Part shown: positions 8,314 to 17,026 of the stretch, piece by piece
How the letters are laid out: every line of letters starts with the position of its first letter
Numbering within the stretch: the stretch's first letter is position 1
Assembly: GCA_024641785.1 (NCBI GenBank)
Contig: JAHECK010000007.1
Coordinates: forward strand, 1-51,800
Direction of reading: 5' to 3'
Source: Flavobacteriales bacterium
GTDB taxonomy: Bacteria; Bacteroidota; Bacteroidia; Flavobacteriales_D; JAHECK01
Length of the DNA stretch: 51,800 nucleotides
Translations under genes and position numbers: made by a program
The notes under the pieces: model-generated
The model's database searches: none
Seen by the model: only the letters and a program-made list of their open reading frames with translations
What the model was told of the DNA's origin: nothing

Positions 8314-8426
8314 AAGGGATATAAAATTAATATCAATTTTGTATCCTACTATCATTAAAGCTTTTTTTAGTTTGTTACTATTTCATTCAATAATTGAATT
8401 GATATTTTTCATTTTTTACTTAATTA

Positions 8427-8450
8427 ATGTAATTGAAAATTTAATTACAT
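8427..8450. promoter_or_regulatory. 24 bp palindrome in the modA/hydrolase divergent region
   Basis: ATGTAATT (8427-8434) and AATTACAT (8443-8450) form a perfect 8 bp inverted repeat with an 8 bp AT-only centre apart from one G. The right arm overlaps a TACATTTG box (8446-8453), which fits the TAnnTTTG -7 element for the plus-strand hydrolase gene. It lies 114 bp upstream of modA and 89 bp upstream of the hydrolase. It does not match the E. coli ModE box. A transcription factor site is likely, but for which gene is unknown. Confidence 0.4.
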
Positions 8451-8538
8451 TTGAAAGACGACTATAAAAACAAGATACATTTCCGATAAATAGATAAATT
8501 CTAGTCCTATTGCTATTGGGATTAAATCCAAAATTAAT

Positions 8539-9345
8539 ATGAAGAATAGAAGTGAAATTATATCAGCCATTGCTTTTTTAACTATTGCTATTTCATTCCT
8601 TTTTATTAGCTCTTGTAAAAAAGATGAGACTATTGAACCTACTCCTTTGAGAACTTATGCAGATCTTGAAAATGATTTTGATGCCATTGATATTTCAGAT
8701 GGAATTATTGATGTTTCTTTAGAGGCGACCTCTTTTTTGACTTGGGATGTGAGAATTATTTCTCCTGGTATTGTTGAAGGAGAAACCTATCCGCTCGTTT
8801 TTACATTACATGGAGCGGCAAACGGCAGCCCAACTGCTCATCAAGCTACAGCTTGCCTTGCTGAGCCTGGTCTAGAAGCATTAGGAGCGATTATCGTTAG
8901 TCCGAACGGATATCTCTATCAATGGTATGAAGGGCCAAATATTCAACAAGTCTTAACCCTTGTAAATTTGGCGAAGAAATATTGGCCAGTTGATACAAAT
9001 AAAATAGCGCTTACCGGATATAGTAATGGCGGAAATGGAAGTTGGTTTTTTGCTGAAACACATCCCGAAATATTTAGCGCTGCAATTCCAATGGCATCCT
9101 CTTACAATACTTATAATACTGATTCGGTAGGAAGATATATTGAAACACCTCTTTACGTAATTCATGGAGAAAATGATGATTTATTTCCATTAGAAGACAC
9201 GCAATTATGGGTGAATGTGACCGAAGCAGTTGGGACCAATGTTACTTTTGTTGTGGCTCCCGGATTAACCCATAATGAACCTTGTAATTATGTAAGTTAT
9301 TTACAAGATGCTTCTCAATGGTTGATCAATGATATTTGGCAATAA
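8539..9345 (+). CDS. alpha/beta hydrolase lipoprotein, esterase/PHB-depolymerase-like
   Basis: Predicted exported serine esterase. The signal ends in a lipobox ISSC with C26 the likely lipidated cysteine. The catalytic domain shows an HG oxyanion segment (91-92), nucleophile elbow GYSNGG (160-165, Ser162), an acid in HGENDDLFP (209-217, Asp213 or Asp214) and His245 in GLTHNEP. This arrangement resembles feruloyl esterase/polyhydroxybutyrate depolymerase-like (LpqC-type) hydrolases. Substrate is not predictable. The stop codon TAA directly abuts the stop of the convergent metallophosphoesterase gene, with no intergenic base. Confidence 0.8.
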   Translation: MKNRSEIISAIAFLTIAISFLFISSCKKDETIEPTPLRTYADLENDFDAIDISDGIIDVSLEATSFLTWDVRIISPGIVEGETYPLVFTLHGAANGSPTAHQATACLAEPGLEALGAIIVSPNGYLYQWYEGPNIQQVLTLVNLAKKYWPVDTNKIALTGYSNGGNGSWFFAETHPEIFSAAIPMASSYNTYNTDSVGRYIETPLYVIHGENDDLFPLEDTQLWVNVTEAVGTNVTFVVAPGLTHNEPCNYVSYLQDASQWLINDIWQ

Positions 9346-10224
9346 TCAGGGAATTTCATAAAGTGTAATATCACCCAGTCTATCGGGTTCTCCTTCCGTT
9401 GCTTTTAGGTTGATCTTTACTTCGCCATCATTATAAACATCAACGATCAAATAGTTGGAATCAACCGCTCTTCCCATTCCGGAAGCTACAAGATGAACGT
9501 TGCTATATTTATAATATGCGAATGGAGAAGCGGAATTTGTAGCTCCTATATCACCTGAAAACAAATAAACAGGCTTATTTGTATTTTGGAGTATAGGGTC
9601 AATTTCTGCCCAATAATTAGAAGAACCCGGATAATGTCCAATATAATTTATTCCAATATTTTGGAAGATACTGTCCGGGCTCCACCAAATCAATTCGTGA
9701 CAAAAAACGAAAATATTTGAGACAGTTTCAATCGATGTCAATGTGTTTTCTAAAAAAGTCTTTTGTTCACCCTCGATATTCCAGTTAGTTGGATTAAGAA
9801 TGATAAATAGATCATTTCCCTCTAAAAATGAATAATAATAGCTTCCAAAAAGATTCAGGAATACTTCTCCTCTGTCATGATTCCCCGCTGCAACATGATA
9901 ATCGATACCAAGTGTTTGCATATCCGTAATTGCTGAGTCCCATTGTGCTTCATTTAAATTGTTTCTGACAACGTCTCCGGTATAGATGGCATAATCTATT
10001 TTTGGAAATTCCTGGATGTATGTAAACTGTTCTTTAAATGGAGGGTAAAAGCCAATGCTGCTTGCCAAAGGATCACCATATACATGTCCCGCAACTAGGT
10101 AGGAATAACTTATTTCATTGGATACTAATGGAGTATCATTTTCTTTTTTCGTACAAGACGAGAACATAAAAAGTATTAGGTAGGGGAGTATGACTTGCTT
10201 TATTTTAAAATTCCAATTCATCAT
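9346..10224 (-). CDS. metallophosphoesterase lipoprotein, calcineurin-like
   Basis: Predicted exported binuclear-metal phosphoesterase. A lipobox FSSC (21-24) follows the N-terminal hydrophobic stretch. Metal-binding motifs of the calcineurin fold are visible: YTGDVV (81-86), GNHD (114-117), FCHE near residue 175 and a late FSGD. The usual first motif DxH is replaced here by GHVYGD (46-51), so the first metal site may be built differently. The start lies one base from the end of the M48 protease gene, so both are probably co-transcribed. Substrate unknown. Confidence 0.75.
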   Translation of the reverse strand: MMNWNFKIKQVILPYLILFMFSSCTKKENDTPLVSNEISYSYLVAGHVYGDPLASSIGFYPPFKEQFTYIQEFPKIDYAIYTGDVVRNNLNEAQWDSAITDMQTLGIDYHVAAGNHDRGEVFLNLFGSYYYSFLEGNDLFIILNPTNWNIEGEQKTFLENTLTSIETVSNIFVFCHELIWWSPDSIFQNIGINYIGHYPGSSNYWAEIDPILQNTNKPVYLFSGDIGATNSASPFAYYKYSNVHLVASGMGRAVDSNYLIVDVYNDGEVKINLKATEGEPDRLGDITLYEIP

Positions 10225-10225
10225 T

Positions 10226-11632
10226 CTAATATTTTAGTTCTACACCAATTTTAACCCAATTAACATCACTTAGAATAGCATCTTTAGCTAAATTATTGAT
10301 CAATGAAGTGAATTCGATCGTTAATGAATTTCCGGTGCGAATAGATAATTCTTCTAATGTTTCACCTTCATTTGCTTGCACGATATGTACAGTTGTTTTA
10401 TAAATTGAATCACGCTCTTCAATTGTTATAGTATGAAAACTCTGTACGCATTCGTCGAGTGCATTGCTGTATTTTTCTTCTGCGATTTCCACAAATTGAT
10501 AAGTTCTTCCATCTCTTGTTAACCACAGTAATTTTCCGACAATTTTTTGATCCTCATATATTTTTTCGAATTGAATGATATGAGCCGGATAACCATTTAT
10601 TGTCAGCGCTTCATTTCTGCTGGGTTCAATTTTATAATTTCTTGAAAATTCATCAAGAAAGGTGTTGGCTAACATAGTAGGATCCGTCATCGAATCGGCC
10701 AGTAAAAATACGAGTTGAGAATTTTTATCCGGAGAGCTAAATGATAACGAATTGGGCGAATTAGTGGCAATCCAATCGTTTGGAAATGAAAAAACAAATC
10801 CCATATCAGGATGTAAAAATTGTCCATTTCGGATTATTCCTGTTTTTGGATCATCACCTATTATTATTCCTTCTAAATGATCTAAAAAAGCTTTATGCTG
10901 AACAGCGCCTTCAGGGATTTTTTCATAATCCAGTTTAGGAATATATTTATTTAATTCTTCAACTCTTTTTGGGGTATAGGGATGAGAATCGAACCAAGTG
11001 GATTTTTCTTCATTTCCGCTTTCCAAAAGCGTTTCTTCTGAAATTTTATTTAATATGATTGCAATTCCACTTGGATCATATCCTGCAGAGTAAGCTAATT
11101 TCGCTCCTTTTTGGTCAGCTGATTTTTCATTAGATCTGCTATATGCCGAATTGAAAAGAAAAACCGGAGAGATCAGAAGACTTCCGGCAGAAGGAGCAAA
11201 AATTCCGACGATAGCCCCCGGAATAAGAAAAATGGATGAAAAAAGGCTTCTATTTTGAGCTTTTCGTCCATGTTGATCATGCACATGCGTGATCTCATGA
11301 CCCATGACCCCGGCTAATTCATCTTCTGAATTAACTAGTACCAATAATCCTCTTGAAAAATAAACATAACCACCAGGTAAAGCCATTGCATTTGGCTCAT
11401 TCATATCAAGAATACCGAATTCATAATCGAATTTTTGAGGATCCAGATAGTGTACTAATTTTTGGCCAACTTCATTTAAATTTATTAGTGCCGGATGTTC
11501 ATACAATCCGATCTGTGAAATGATAGCCTTATTTGTTTCTTTTCCAAGCGCAATATCCTTCTCTATGCTTTGCCCATAGATAAGGTGTGTAAAAAAGAGT
11601 TGCAATATCACTAAGGTGATCTTTAATTTCAT
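10226..11632 (-). CDS. M48-family metalloprotease, exported
   Basis: Predicted periplasmic zinc metalloprotease related to BepA/LoiP-type M48 peptidases. A signal peptide occupies residues 1-20 (cut after IYG). Zinc ligands are in HEITH (112-116) with the third ligand E169 in SNEKSAD (167-173); the family's NAMALPGGYVY segment lies at 81-91. The C-terminal 200 residues contain a beta-rich module with FSFPNDW and a final region (ANEGETLEELSIRTGNSL) that resembles a LysM-like repeat. Periplasmic quality control is the usual role of the family, but the extra C-terminal half is not assigned. Confidence 0.82.
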   Translation of the reverse strand: MKLKITLVILQLFFTHLIYGQSIEKDIALGKETNKAIISQIGLYEHPALINLNEVGQKLVHYLDPQKFDYEFGILDMNEPNAMALPGGYVYFSRGLLVLVNSEDELAGVMGHEITHVHDQHGRKAQNRSLFSSIFLIPGAIVGIFAPSAGSLLISPVFLFNSAYSRSNEKSADQKGAKLAYSAGYDPSGIAIILNKISEETLLESGNEEKSTWFDSHPYTPKRVEELNKYIPKLDYEKIPEGAVQHKAFLDHLEGIIIGDDPKTGIIRNGQFLHPDMGFVFSFPNDWIATNSPNSLSFSSPDKNSQLVFLLADSMTDPTMLANTFLDEFSRNYKIEPSRNEALTINGYPAHIIQFEKIYEDQKIVGKLLWLTRDGRTYQFVEIAEEKYSNALDECVQSFHTITIEERDSIYKTTVHIVQANEGETLEELSIRTGNSLTIEFTSLINNLAKDAILSDVNWVKIGVELKY

Positions 11633-11673
11633 TTAAAATGCTTTTACCTGTTTTAAAATTATTTAATCCTAAG

Positions 11674-13635
11674 CTATTCTTTACTTAAATAAACTACCAA
11701 TTTATTAAAATCGGCAGCTGAATTAATTACTGCGCGATAATCTTCAAATTCGGATACTTCGTAATGAACTTTTTCATAAAACTCATCACACAAGATAACT
11801 AAGAGATCATTTTCTATGGTATAGGAAGAATTAAAACTGGCATAAACACCATTCTCATCCTCTGCATCCACATTAATGGAAATGGATTCTAAATTACTTA
11901 ATGAATAACCTTCAGGAATAGTAAATTTAATTTCACGATGATAAAATTTTCTAAAATCACTGTTTACCGGTTTTGTTCTTTTTGATGCCTGATACATTTC
12001 CGTTTGGGGGCCAATCAATAAGCCCAGTTTCAATAAATATTTATCTCTGGCTACACTCACAAAATCACTTACGGTAAATGTACTATTGATGATAAATGGC
12101 TCAACTCCTAACATAGAAAAACCAGTGTTTTTTGTTTCAACATTTTCGATATCCATCGTTTCTGAAATCCAGGAAACCTGAGCCTTATTAGCAGTTTCAA
12201 TATCTTTCGGATCCATTAATTCATAATAGGGCTGCATTGCAGATGCAAAATATCCGGTGCTTTTGGTTTCAAGATCGACAGCTAGGGCTGAAAAATCATC
12301 ATTCATCGCTACATCCATAATCATATCATGGCGTGAATCGTTTGCTTTGGCGCCTTCCATGAATTTTATTTGACTAGCACCGGAAACAAAATCACCTAAT
12401 TCAACTCGTTGAAAAAAAGCAGCATAATTATCTTGCAAATAATAATCAATAATTCCTATTACTCCGAAACTATCGTTCGGATCTAAATATTTATCAATTT
12501 CAGGAAAATACATAAGGTAGGTATCTAAATAGCTATATGACTCGAATTTAGCATCGAAGGATTCTTTTGATCGGTCGCAGGTCATTAGTATTTCATATTG
12601 AATATTTAGTTCTTTAGATGCAATGGCTATCGCTTTTATTAATCCTAAAGGATTTGTGATCTTATTCTCAGATACAAATGACAAGTTTGTCAACTCATCA
12701 GAATAGGCATCGACAATAGCGATCGATTTTTTTAAATATACTTCCAGTGCTCTAATTTGATCTTCTTTATTAGATAAATTTTTAATACCGCTTTCCTTTA
12801 TCCATTTAGCGACAATTTTTAGATCTGTTTTATTTGCGGTCGTACTCGCATTAATAATATAATCAGCCATATTGCTATAGCTTATAATATCTTTCTTGTT
12901 ATTGAATAGGTTTTCGCTTAGCTTGTAAACTACTTGAATTGCATTTACCTGATAAAATGCCTGGTATTCACTTATATATTTTGGTATATAATCATAATGC
13001 TTATAAAGATGATTTCGACTTTCATCAGTAGTATCTGATTCCATTTCGCCAAAACCATTTAATCCTTTATAGGAGAATACTAAGTTCCATGGAGAAATAA
13101 TTTTAAAATCGAAGTTGAGTTGAGGAACATCATTCTGTATTATGAGCCTTTCTCCGGAATATTCAGCTGGAATAATTTGAATATAAAAATATTCGATGAT
13201 TGAACCTTTTACCAATCCTTTAAAAGCATAATAATAAGTTAAGTTTCCATTTTCATCTTCAGATGTATTAATGTCATTTTCATCGAGTTCTATTACTTTA
13301 CCATCTGGCGAGATCGTTCTTGCTTTAGTTACTTCAAGAGCTTCATCATTAGCTACCGGAAGGTAAATGCGATTATTTCTTTCAATCGCTTCGTCACTGC
13401 CTAAATAAGCTGCTCTATGATAGAGGTAACGTTCTATAAATTCATCATCATTATATCCATACTCTGCAATGATCTTTTTTAATAAATTCACTTCAGACTC
13501 GCCTTTTAATGAATCCGGACAGCTTATTTCTAAAGGATCTGAGCTCCAAACATAATTTGAAGTGTAAAAATCTTGTGAAAAAGAGCTGATCCCAATGAAT
13601 AAGAGTGTGCTCACGATTAAAAATAGTTTACTCAT
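11674..13635 (-). CDS. DUF3857/transglutaminase-like exported protein, probably inactive
   Basis: A 653 aa exported protein (signal to about residue 20, SSFSQ) with the two-part architecture of DUF3857 proteins: an N-terminal beta domain with the family-like segments TKARTISPDGKVIELD and FKGLVKGSIIEYFY, then a transglutaminase-like core, then a C-terminal beta domain. In the core, the region where the active homologue has GDCKD reads KITNPLGLIKAI, so the catalytic Cys is gone, and the His region reads DTYLMYF. The late Asp (KYLDPND) remains. It overlaps the active paralogue gene by 8 bp. I infer a non-catalytic partner; the role is unknown. Confidence 0.75.
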   Translation of the reverse strand: MSKLFLIVSTLLFIGISSFSQDFYTSNYVWSSDPLEISCPDSLKGESEVNLLKKIIAEYGYNDDEFIERYLYHRAAYLGSDEAIERNNRIYLPVANDEALEVTKARTISPDGKVIELDENDINTSEDENGNLTYYYAFKGLVKGSIIEYFYIQIIPAEYSGERLIIQNDVPQLNFDFKIISPWNLVFSYKGLNGFGEMESDTTDESRNHLYKHYDYIPKYISEYQAFYQVNAIQVVYKLSENLFNNKKDIISYSNMADYIINASTTANKTDLKIVAKWIKESGIKNLSNKEDQIRALEVYLKKSIAIVDAYSDELTNLSFVSENKITNPLGLIKAIAIASKELNIQYEILMTCDRSKESFDAKFESYSYLDTYLMYFPEIDKYLDPNDSFGVIGIIDYYLQDNYAAFFQRVELGDFVSGASQIKFMEGAKANDSRHDMIMDVAMNDDFSALAVDLETKSTGYFASAMQPYYELMDPKDIETANKAQVSWISETMDIENVETKNTGFSMLGVEPFIINSTFTVSDFVSVARDKYLLKLGLLIGPQTEMYQASKRTKPVNSDFRKFYHREIKFTIPEGYSLSNLESISINVDAEDENGVYASFNSSYTIENDLLVILCDEFYEKVHYEVSEFEDYRAVINSAADFNKLVVYLSKE

Positions 13636-15562
13636 TATTTTGTTTTATGATGACAACTTCGTTTTGACTTTTTTTGATCTTCAATATACTATCATTCCAT
13701 ATTTTGAAACTATCTTTTTGAATTGTTAGATAGTTAATATGCGTTTTCTGATACAAGGTGATTTGTTGATCCTTGATCTCATATTTAGAATGATATCGAA
13801 TGAATTCATTCTCAACATTTAAATTTTCGGGCATATAATCAACTGACCATCCACTTGGAACTTCTAGCGTATTCTCAGATTCGAAGGCAATCCCATATTT
13901 ATTTCTAATAGGGATGGTCCGTTCATCTTCTATTTTTTGACCTTCCATATTATTATCCAAATTCATATTGATATACATTTCATCCCCATTCGTCAGGATA
14001 TAATCGTTTATACTAAAGTCATAACTCACTTCTAATGGAATTTCATTTGGGTAGAGATTTTCTTCTTTAAAATTATTGGGTAAAAATTTATTACTTCCTT
14101 TTGTAAAAAATGATTTATAGAATTTCAATTTATCATCATCACTGATGTTTTCTATTTGATACTCAAATTGTGCTTTTTGATAGCCCTCGATAGAAGAAAC
14201 AGCGTGGCCATTTAAATTCTTACCATTGATGGTTAAAAATACTTTTTCAGCTATTTTATTGTCTATGGCATCTAAAACAGGGACTTCAATTACTTCAAAT
14301 TCATTTGCTCCTAATTTGATCAAAGCTTCTTTGCCTTGTATAAAAGCCGATGGTAAACCAAATTTATAATAGCGACCTGTTGCATCCAGGAAATAATATT
14401 TCCCGTCTTTATCAATATAGGTTGCGATCATATGGTTATCAACCACAGGAGTTGGAACATCCGAGTATCGATAAGGAAGTGAATTGGTTCCTATCCAGGT
14501 GATGTATGATTTAACTCCTGCATAGGAAAGTAATTGTGTAATTGTACTTGCCATGTCTTTACAATCTCCATATCTATTTTGACAAACAAAATTGGCTTCT
14601 CTGGGAACAAATCCACCCATACCATATTCAATTGCGATATATTTAATATTGTCCTGAGTCCAATAAAACACCTTTCTTACAATATCTAATTCATCAAGCG
14701 CACCAGCAATAATTGAATCTACTAATAATTGAAGTTCAGGATCCTTTTTGTCTCCATTTAAGTCACCAATTATACCATTATACCAGTTGAATAGATCGGA
14801 TGTATTTCTTAAAACATTGGTAGTGTTACCATCGATAGTATAACTTTTTACATAGGGGATTACATGGGGTGCATACCAAGAAATTCCGGGAGAGGAACTT
14901 TCATTATCCAAGTCATTAACATTATTAATTTCCCAAGTATAGATGGTTTTTCCTTTATTTTTTGTGATCGTATAATCAACTTTAATTTTATCAAGATTAA
15001 ATTCTGCTATTCCTATTTCAATCGCATCATCTGCTATAATTTGATAGGTTTTATGTTCGATGGGAATATAGGATTGGAGAAATTCCTTACCCAGAAGATG
15101 TTCTTCTTTATGAATGGTTCGATAGCTTATTTCTGAGATCGCACCTTTTTGTAATCCTTCATAAGAAAAGATCTTATACCTAATATCATCATGAAAAATA
15201 CTGGAACTTAATTCATCCTTTTCTTTAAATTCTTTAACCTTTACAACTTTATATTTTTTTGCTCCCGGTAGGTAGGTGCTTGCTTTTAGATCTTTAATTT
15301 CACTAAATGATGAATAAGGAATTTCTTCTTCCTTCCAATATCCTGCAATATCTTGTAAGTAAAATGTCTTCTCATATTTATCTTCATAGATAAAAAGTGC
15401 ATCATCTACTATCTCAAAATTAATGATAACAGCTTCTTCGAGTGTAATTGCCCAGATACCAGGATATTTTTCCTGATACTTTTTTAAATCTTCAGCGGGT
15501 TGTGCTTTCAGGGCGCTTACAAATACAAAAAGAAAAATAAAAAGAATTGAGTTTCGTATCAT
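13628..15562 (-). CDS. DUF3857 and transglutaminase-domain exported protein
   Basis: A 644 aa exported protein with a signal peptide (cut near ALKA, residue 20), an N-terminal DUF3857-type domain (EGLQKGAISEISYRTI at 135-150), and a transglutaminase-like core with a complete Cys-His-Asp triad: C334 in RYGDCKD, H377 in DNHMIATY and D393 in YYFLDATG. A C-terminal beta domain follows. The core could act as a papain-fold transglutaminase or peptidase in the periplasm or on the cell surface; the substrate is unknown. It is followed, with an 8 bp overlap, by a paralogue that lacks Cys and His. Its ATG overlaps the stop of the decayed frame upstream (ATGA). Confidence 0.82.
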   Translation of the reverse strand: MIRNSILFIFLFVFVSALKAQPAEDLKKYQEKYPGIWAITLEEAVIINFEIVDDALFIYEDKYEKTFYLQDIAGYWKEEEIPYSSFSEIKDLKASTYLPGAKKYKVVKVKEFKEKDELSSSIFHDDIRYKIFSYEGLQKGAISEISYRTIHKEEHLLGKEFLQSYIPIEHKTYQIIADDAIEIGIAEFNLDKIKVDYTITKNKGKTIYTWEINNVNDLDNESSSPGISWYAPHVIPYVKSYTIDGNTTNVLRNTSDLFNWYNGIIGDLNGDKKDPELQLLVDSIIAGALDELDIVRKVFYWTQDNIKYIAIEYGMGGFVPREANFVCQNRYGDCKDMASTITQLLSYAGVKSYITWIGTNSLPYRYSDVPTPVVDNHMIATYIDKDGKYYFLDATGRYYKFGLPSAFIQGKEALIKLGANEFEVIEVPVLDAIDNKIAEKVFLTINGKNLNGHAVSSIEGYQKAQFEYQIENISDDDKLKFYKSFFTKGSNKFLPNNFKEENLYPNEIPLEVSYDFSINDYILTNGDEMYINMNLDNNMEGQKIEDERTIPIRNKYGIAFESENTLEVPSGWSVDYMPENLNVENEFIRYHSKYEIKDQQITLYQKTHINYLTIQKDSFKIWNDSILKIKKSQNEVVIIKQNNE

Positions 15563-15903
15563 TCATTTAATATTAGCGCGTTACTAAAATAGTATTCCGT
15601 ATTTAATGGAATGCCTTCATCCTTGAATGTTTTAACAGCTCCATTAAGTTCTATCATAACGATAAGATTTCGTTTTAATTATTTTACCTTTTTCATTATA
15701 ATAAGTTGCTATTTTATTTTTAGCATCATAATAATGGGGGATCGACTTCATTAATTTTGGTTAGGATATAAACTTTCTTTTGATCCAAAATAATCTTTAT
15801 CCGAAAATTTGATTCTTTCTGCTAAGCTTCCATCTTCAAAACAGAATAGATACTCTTCCTGAATAAACCCATATTCCATAAGGTTCTTTTTTGGAAAGAT
15901 CAT
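15559..15903 (-). pseudogene. decayed small gene broken by two frameshifts
   Basis: This explains most of the largest non-coding gap (15563-16027). On the minus strand three consecutive frames read like one protein: 15903-15751 (50 codons, MIFPKKNLMEYGFIQEEYLF...), 15751-15644 (35 codons, MKSIPHYYDAKNKIATYYNE...) and 15657-15559 (32 codons, MIELNGAVKTFKDEGIPLNT...). The first and third share a frame and the middle is shifted, as expected from two opposite indels. The last frame ends in TGA overlapping the ATG of the next gene, an operon-like junction. The middle part resembles YD/MORN-like repeats, weakly. It could also be three chance frames in AT-rich DNA. I see nothing gene-like in 15904-16027. 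Confidence 0.45.
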
Positions 15904-16027
15904 ATTTTCAATTCTTTGCAAGTAGCGTATTTATGTAAAAATAAACAAGTACCAAGCTCAAGTATTTGTTTAATTTTTTTTAAATCAGTAACTATTTTGA
16001 ATTGATAGATAAAAGAATTGGATTGAA

Positions 16028-16945
16028 TTAGTTGCTATCTCCTACTTGCCATATTTTGATGATCTTATCATCTCCACCGCTAGCTAAAAGTCCATTATGC
16101 AGCCAGCATACAGCATTGACGGAATGCACATGACCTTCACCAGTAAATTTGCTGATCGTTGTGGGAATATCAAATGTAGGATCCCACACTTTGATAGATT
16201 TATCTTTTGAAACAGTAACATATAAATCATCCCACTTATGATGATCAAAACCATAAATAGTGGATTGGTGAATCGCCCTCTGATAAATGTGTTTATAGTC
16301 TTGGTCGGTTTTCCAAAAATTTAAAACACCATCGATACAACCAGTAATTAACATCTTCTTATGTGGATGATATCGTGTAAGATAAACACCGCGATCATGT
16401 GCTTTAAAGCGCATAATTCTTTTTAAATTCTTCACATCAAAAACACTTACAGTTCCGTCGATAGCTCCTATCGCCAAATGGCCTAAATCTTTATTAAGAT
16501 CAAAGGATCGCAGTTTCTTATCACTTACCAAAACCTCATGGATAGGATTGAAAGATGGAAATTCCCAGGTTCTTAAAATTCCGTCTCCACCTATACTTGC
16601 AAGACGGTGATCATTTAAAAATAACATATCAAATACACCCGAAATATGAAGGTCTGAATACTTGATCACCTCATTTGTATTTCGGTCTATACTGTAAATA
16701 TTGCCATTCATCGTTCCCAATAAATAAACCCCTTTTATAGGCGTTTTGATCATTGAAAAAATAACCTCTTTAATACTGGCGATCACCTTGGATGTACTAT
16801 GCTCAGAGAGTCTCCAGGCGATAAGCATACCGTCACCTCCGCTGGAAATCAGCTCATTAATTTCTTCCCCTTGCATAAGGGCGTAAATACCGGATTGATG
16901 ACCTGTAAGATTTTCTAAATGAGTATACTTAATTGTTTTTTCCAT
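16028..16945 (-). CDS. WD40-repeat protein
   Basis: Predicted beta-propeller protein of about 305 aa, with roughly seven WD40 repeats; repeat ends such as GGDGMLIAW, GGDGILRTW, GAIDGTVSVFD, GCIDGVLNFW, SKDKSIKVWD and GGDDKIIKIW recur about every 40 residues. It has no signal peptide, so it is cytoplasmic and probably a protein-binding scaffold. I use the ATG at 16945 (MEKTIKYTHLENLTGHQ), since the track start at 17038 would run across the divergent promoter region and overlap the GH3 gene start. Its partner is unknown. Confidence 0.85.
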   Translation of the reverse strand: MEKTIKYTHLENLTGHQSGIYALMQGEEINELISSGGDGMLIAWRLSEHSTSKVIASIKEVIFSMIKTPIKGVYLLGTMNGNIYSIDRNTNEVIKYSDLHISGVFDMLFLNDHRLASIGGDGILRTWEFPSFNPIHEVLVSDKKLRSFDLNKDLGHLAIGAIDGTVSVFDVKNLKRIMRFKAHDRGVYLTRYHPHKKMLITGCIDGVLNFWKTDQDYKHIYQRAIHQSTIYGFDHHKWDDLYVTVSKDKSIKVWDPTFDIPTTISKFTGEGHVHSVNAVCWLHNGLLASGGDDKIIKIWQVGDSN

Positions 16946-16984
16946 CGTTATATTGAAACACAATGCAATGTTGAAAAGATTGGG

Positions 16985-16992
16985 CAAACTTA
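16985..16992 (-). promoter_or_regulatory. candidate -7 box for the WD40 gene
   Basis: Minus-strand TAAGTTTG matches the Bacteroidota TAnnTTTG element, about 40 bp upstream of the WD40 start in the divergent region. No clear -33 TTG is found at the usual spacing. Confidence 0.35.
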
Positions 16993-17026
16993 CATCTAAA
17001 ATTTTTAATATTCCTGTAGCTTTCGA

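Noticed and set aside
8356-8538. Moco riboswitch or E. coli-type ModE box before modA
   Set aside because: I see neither the conserved riboswitch core nor the ATCGNTATATA half sites, only an unrelated AT-rich palindrome.
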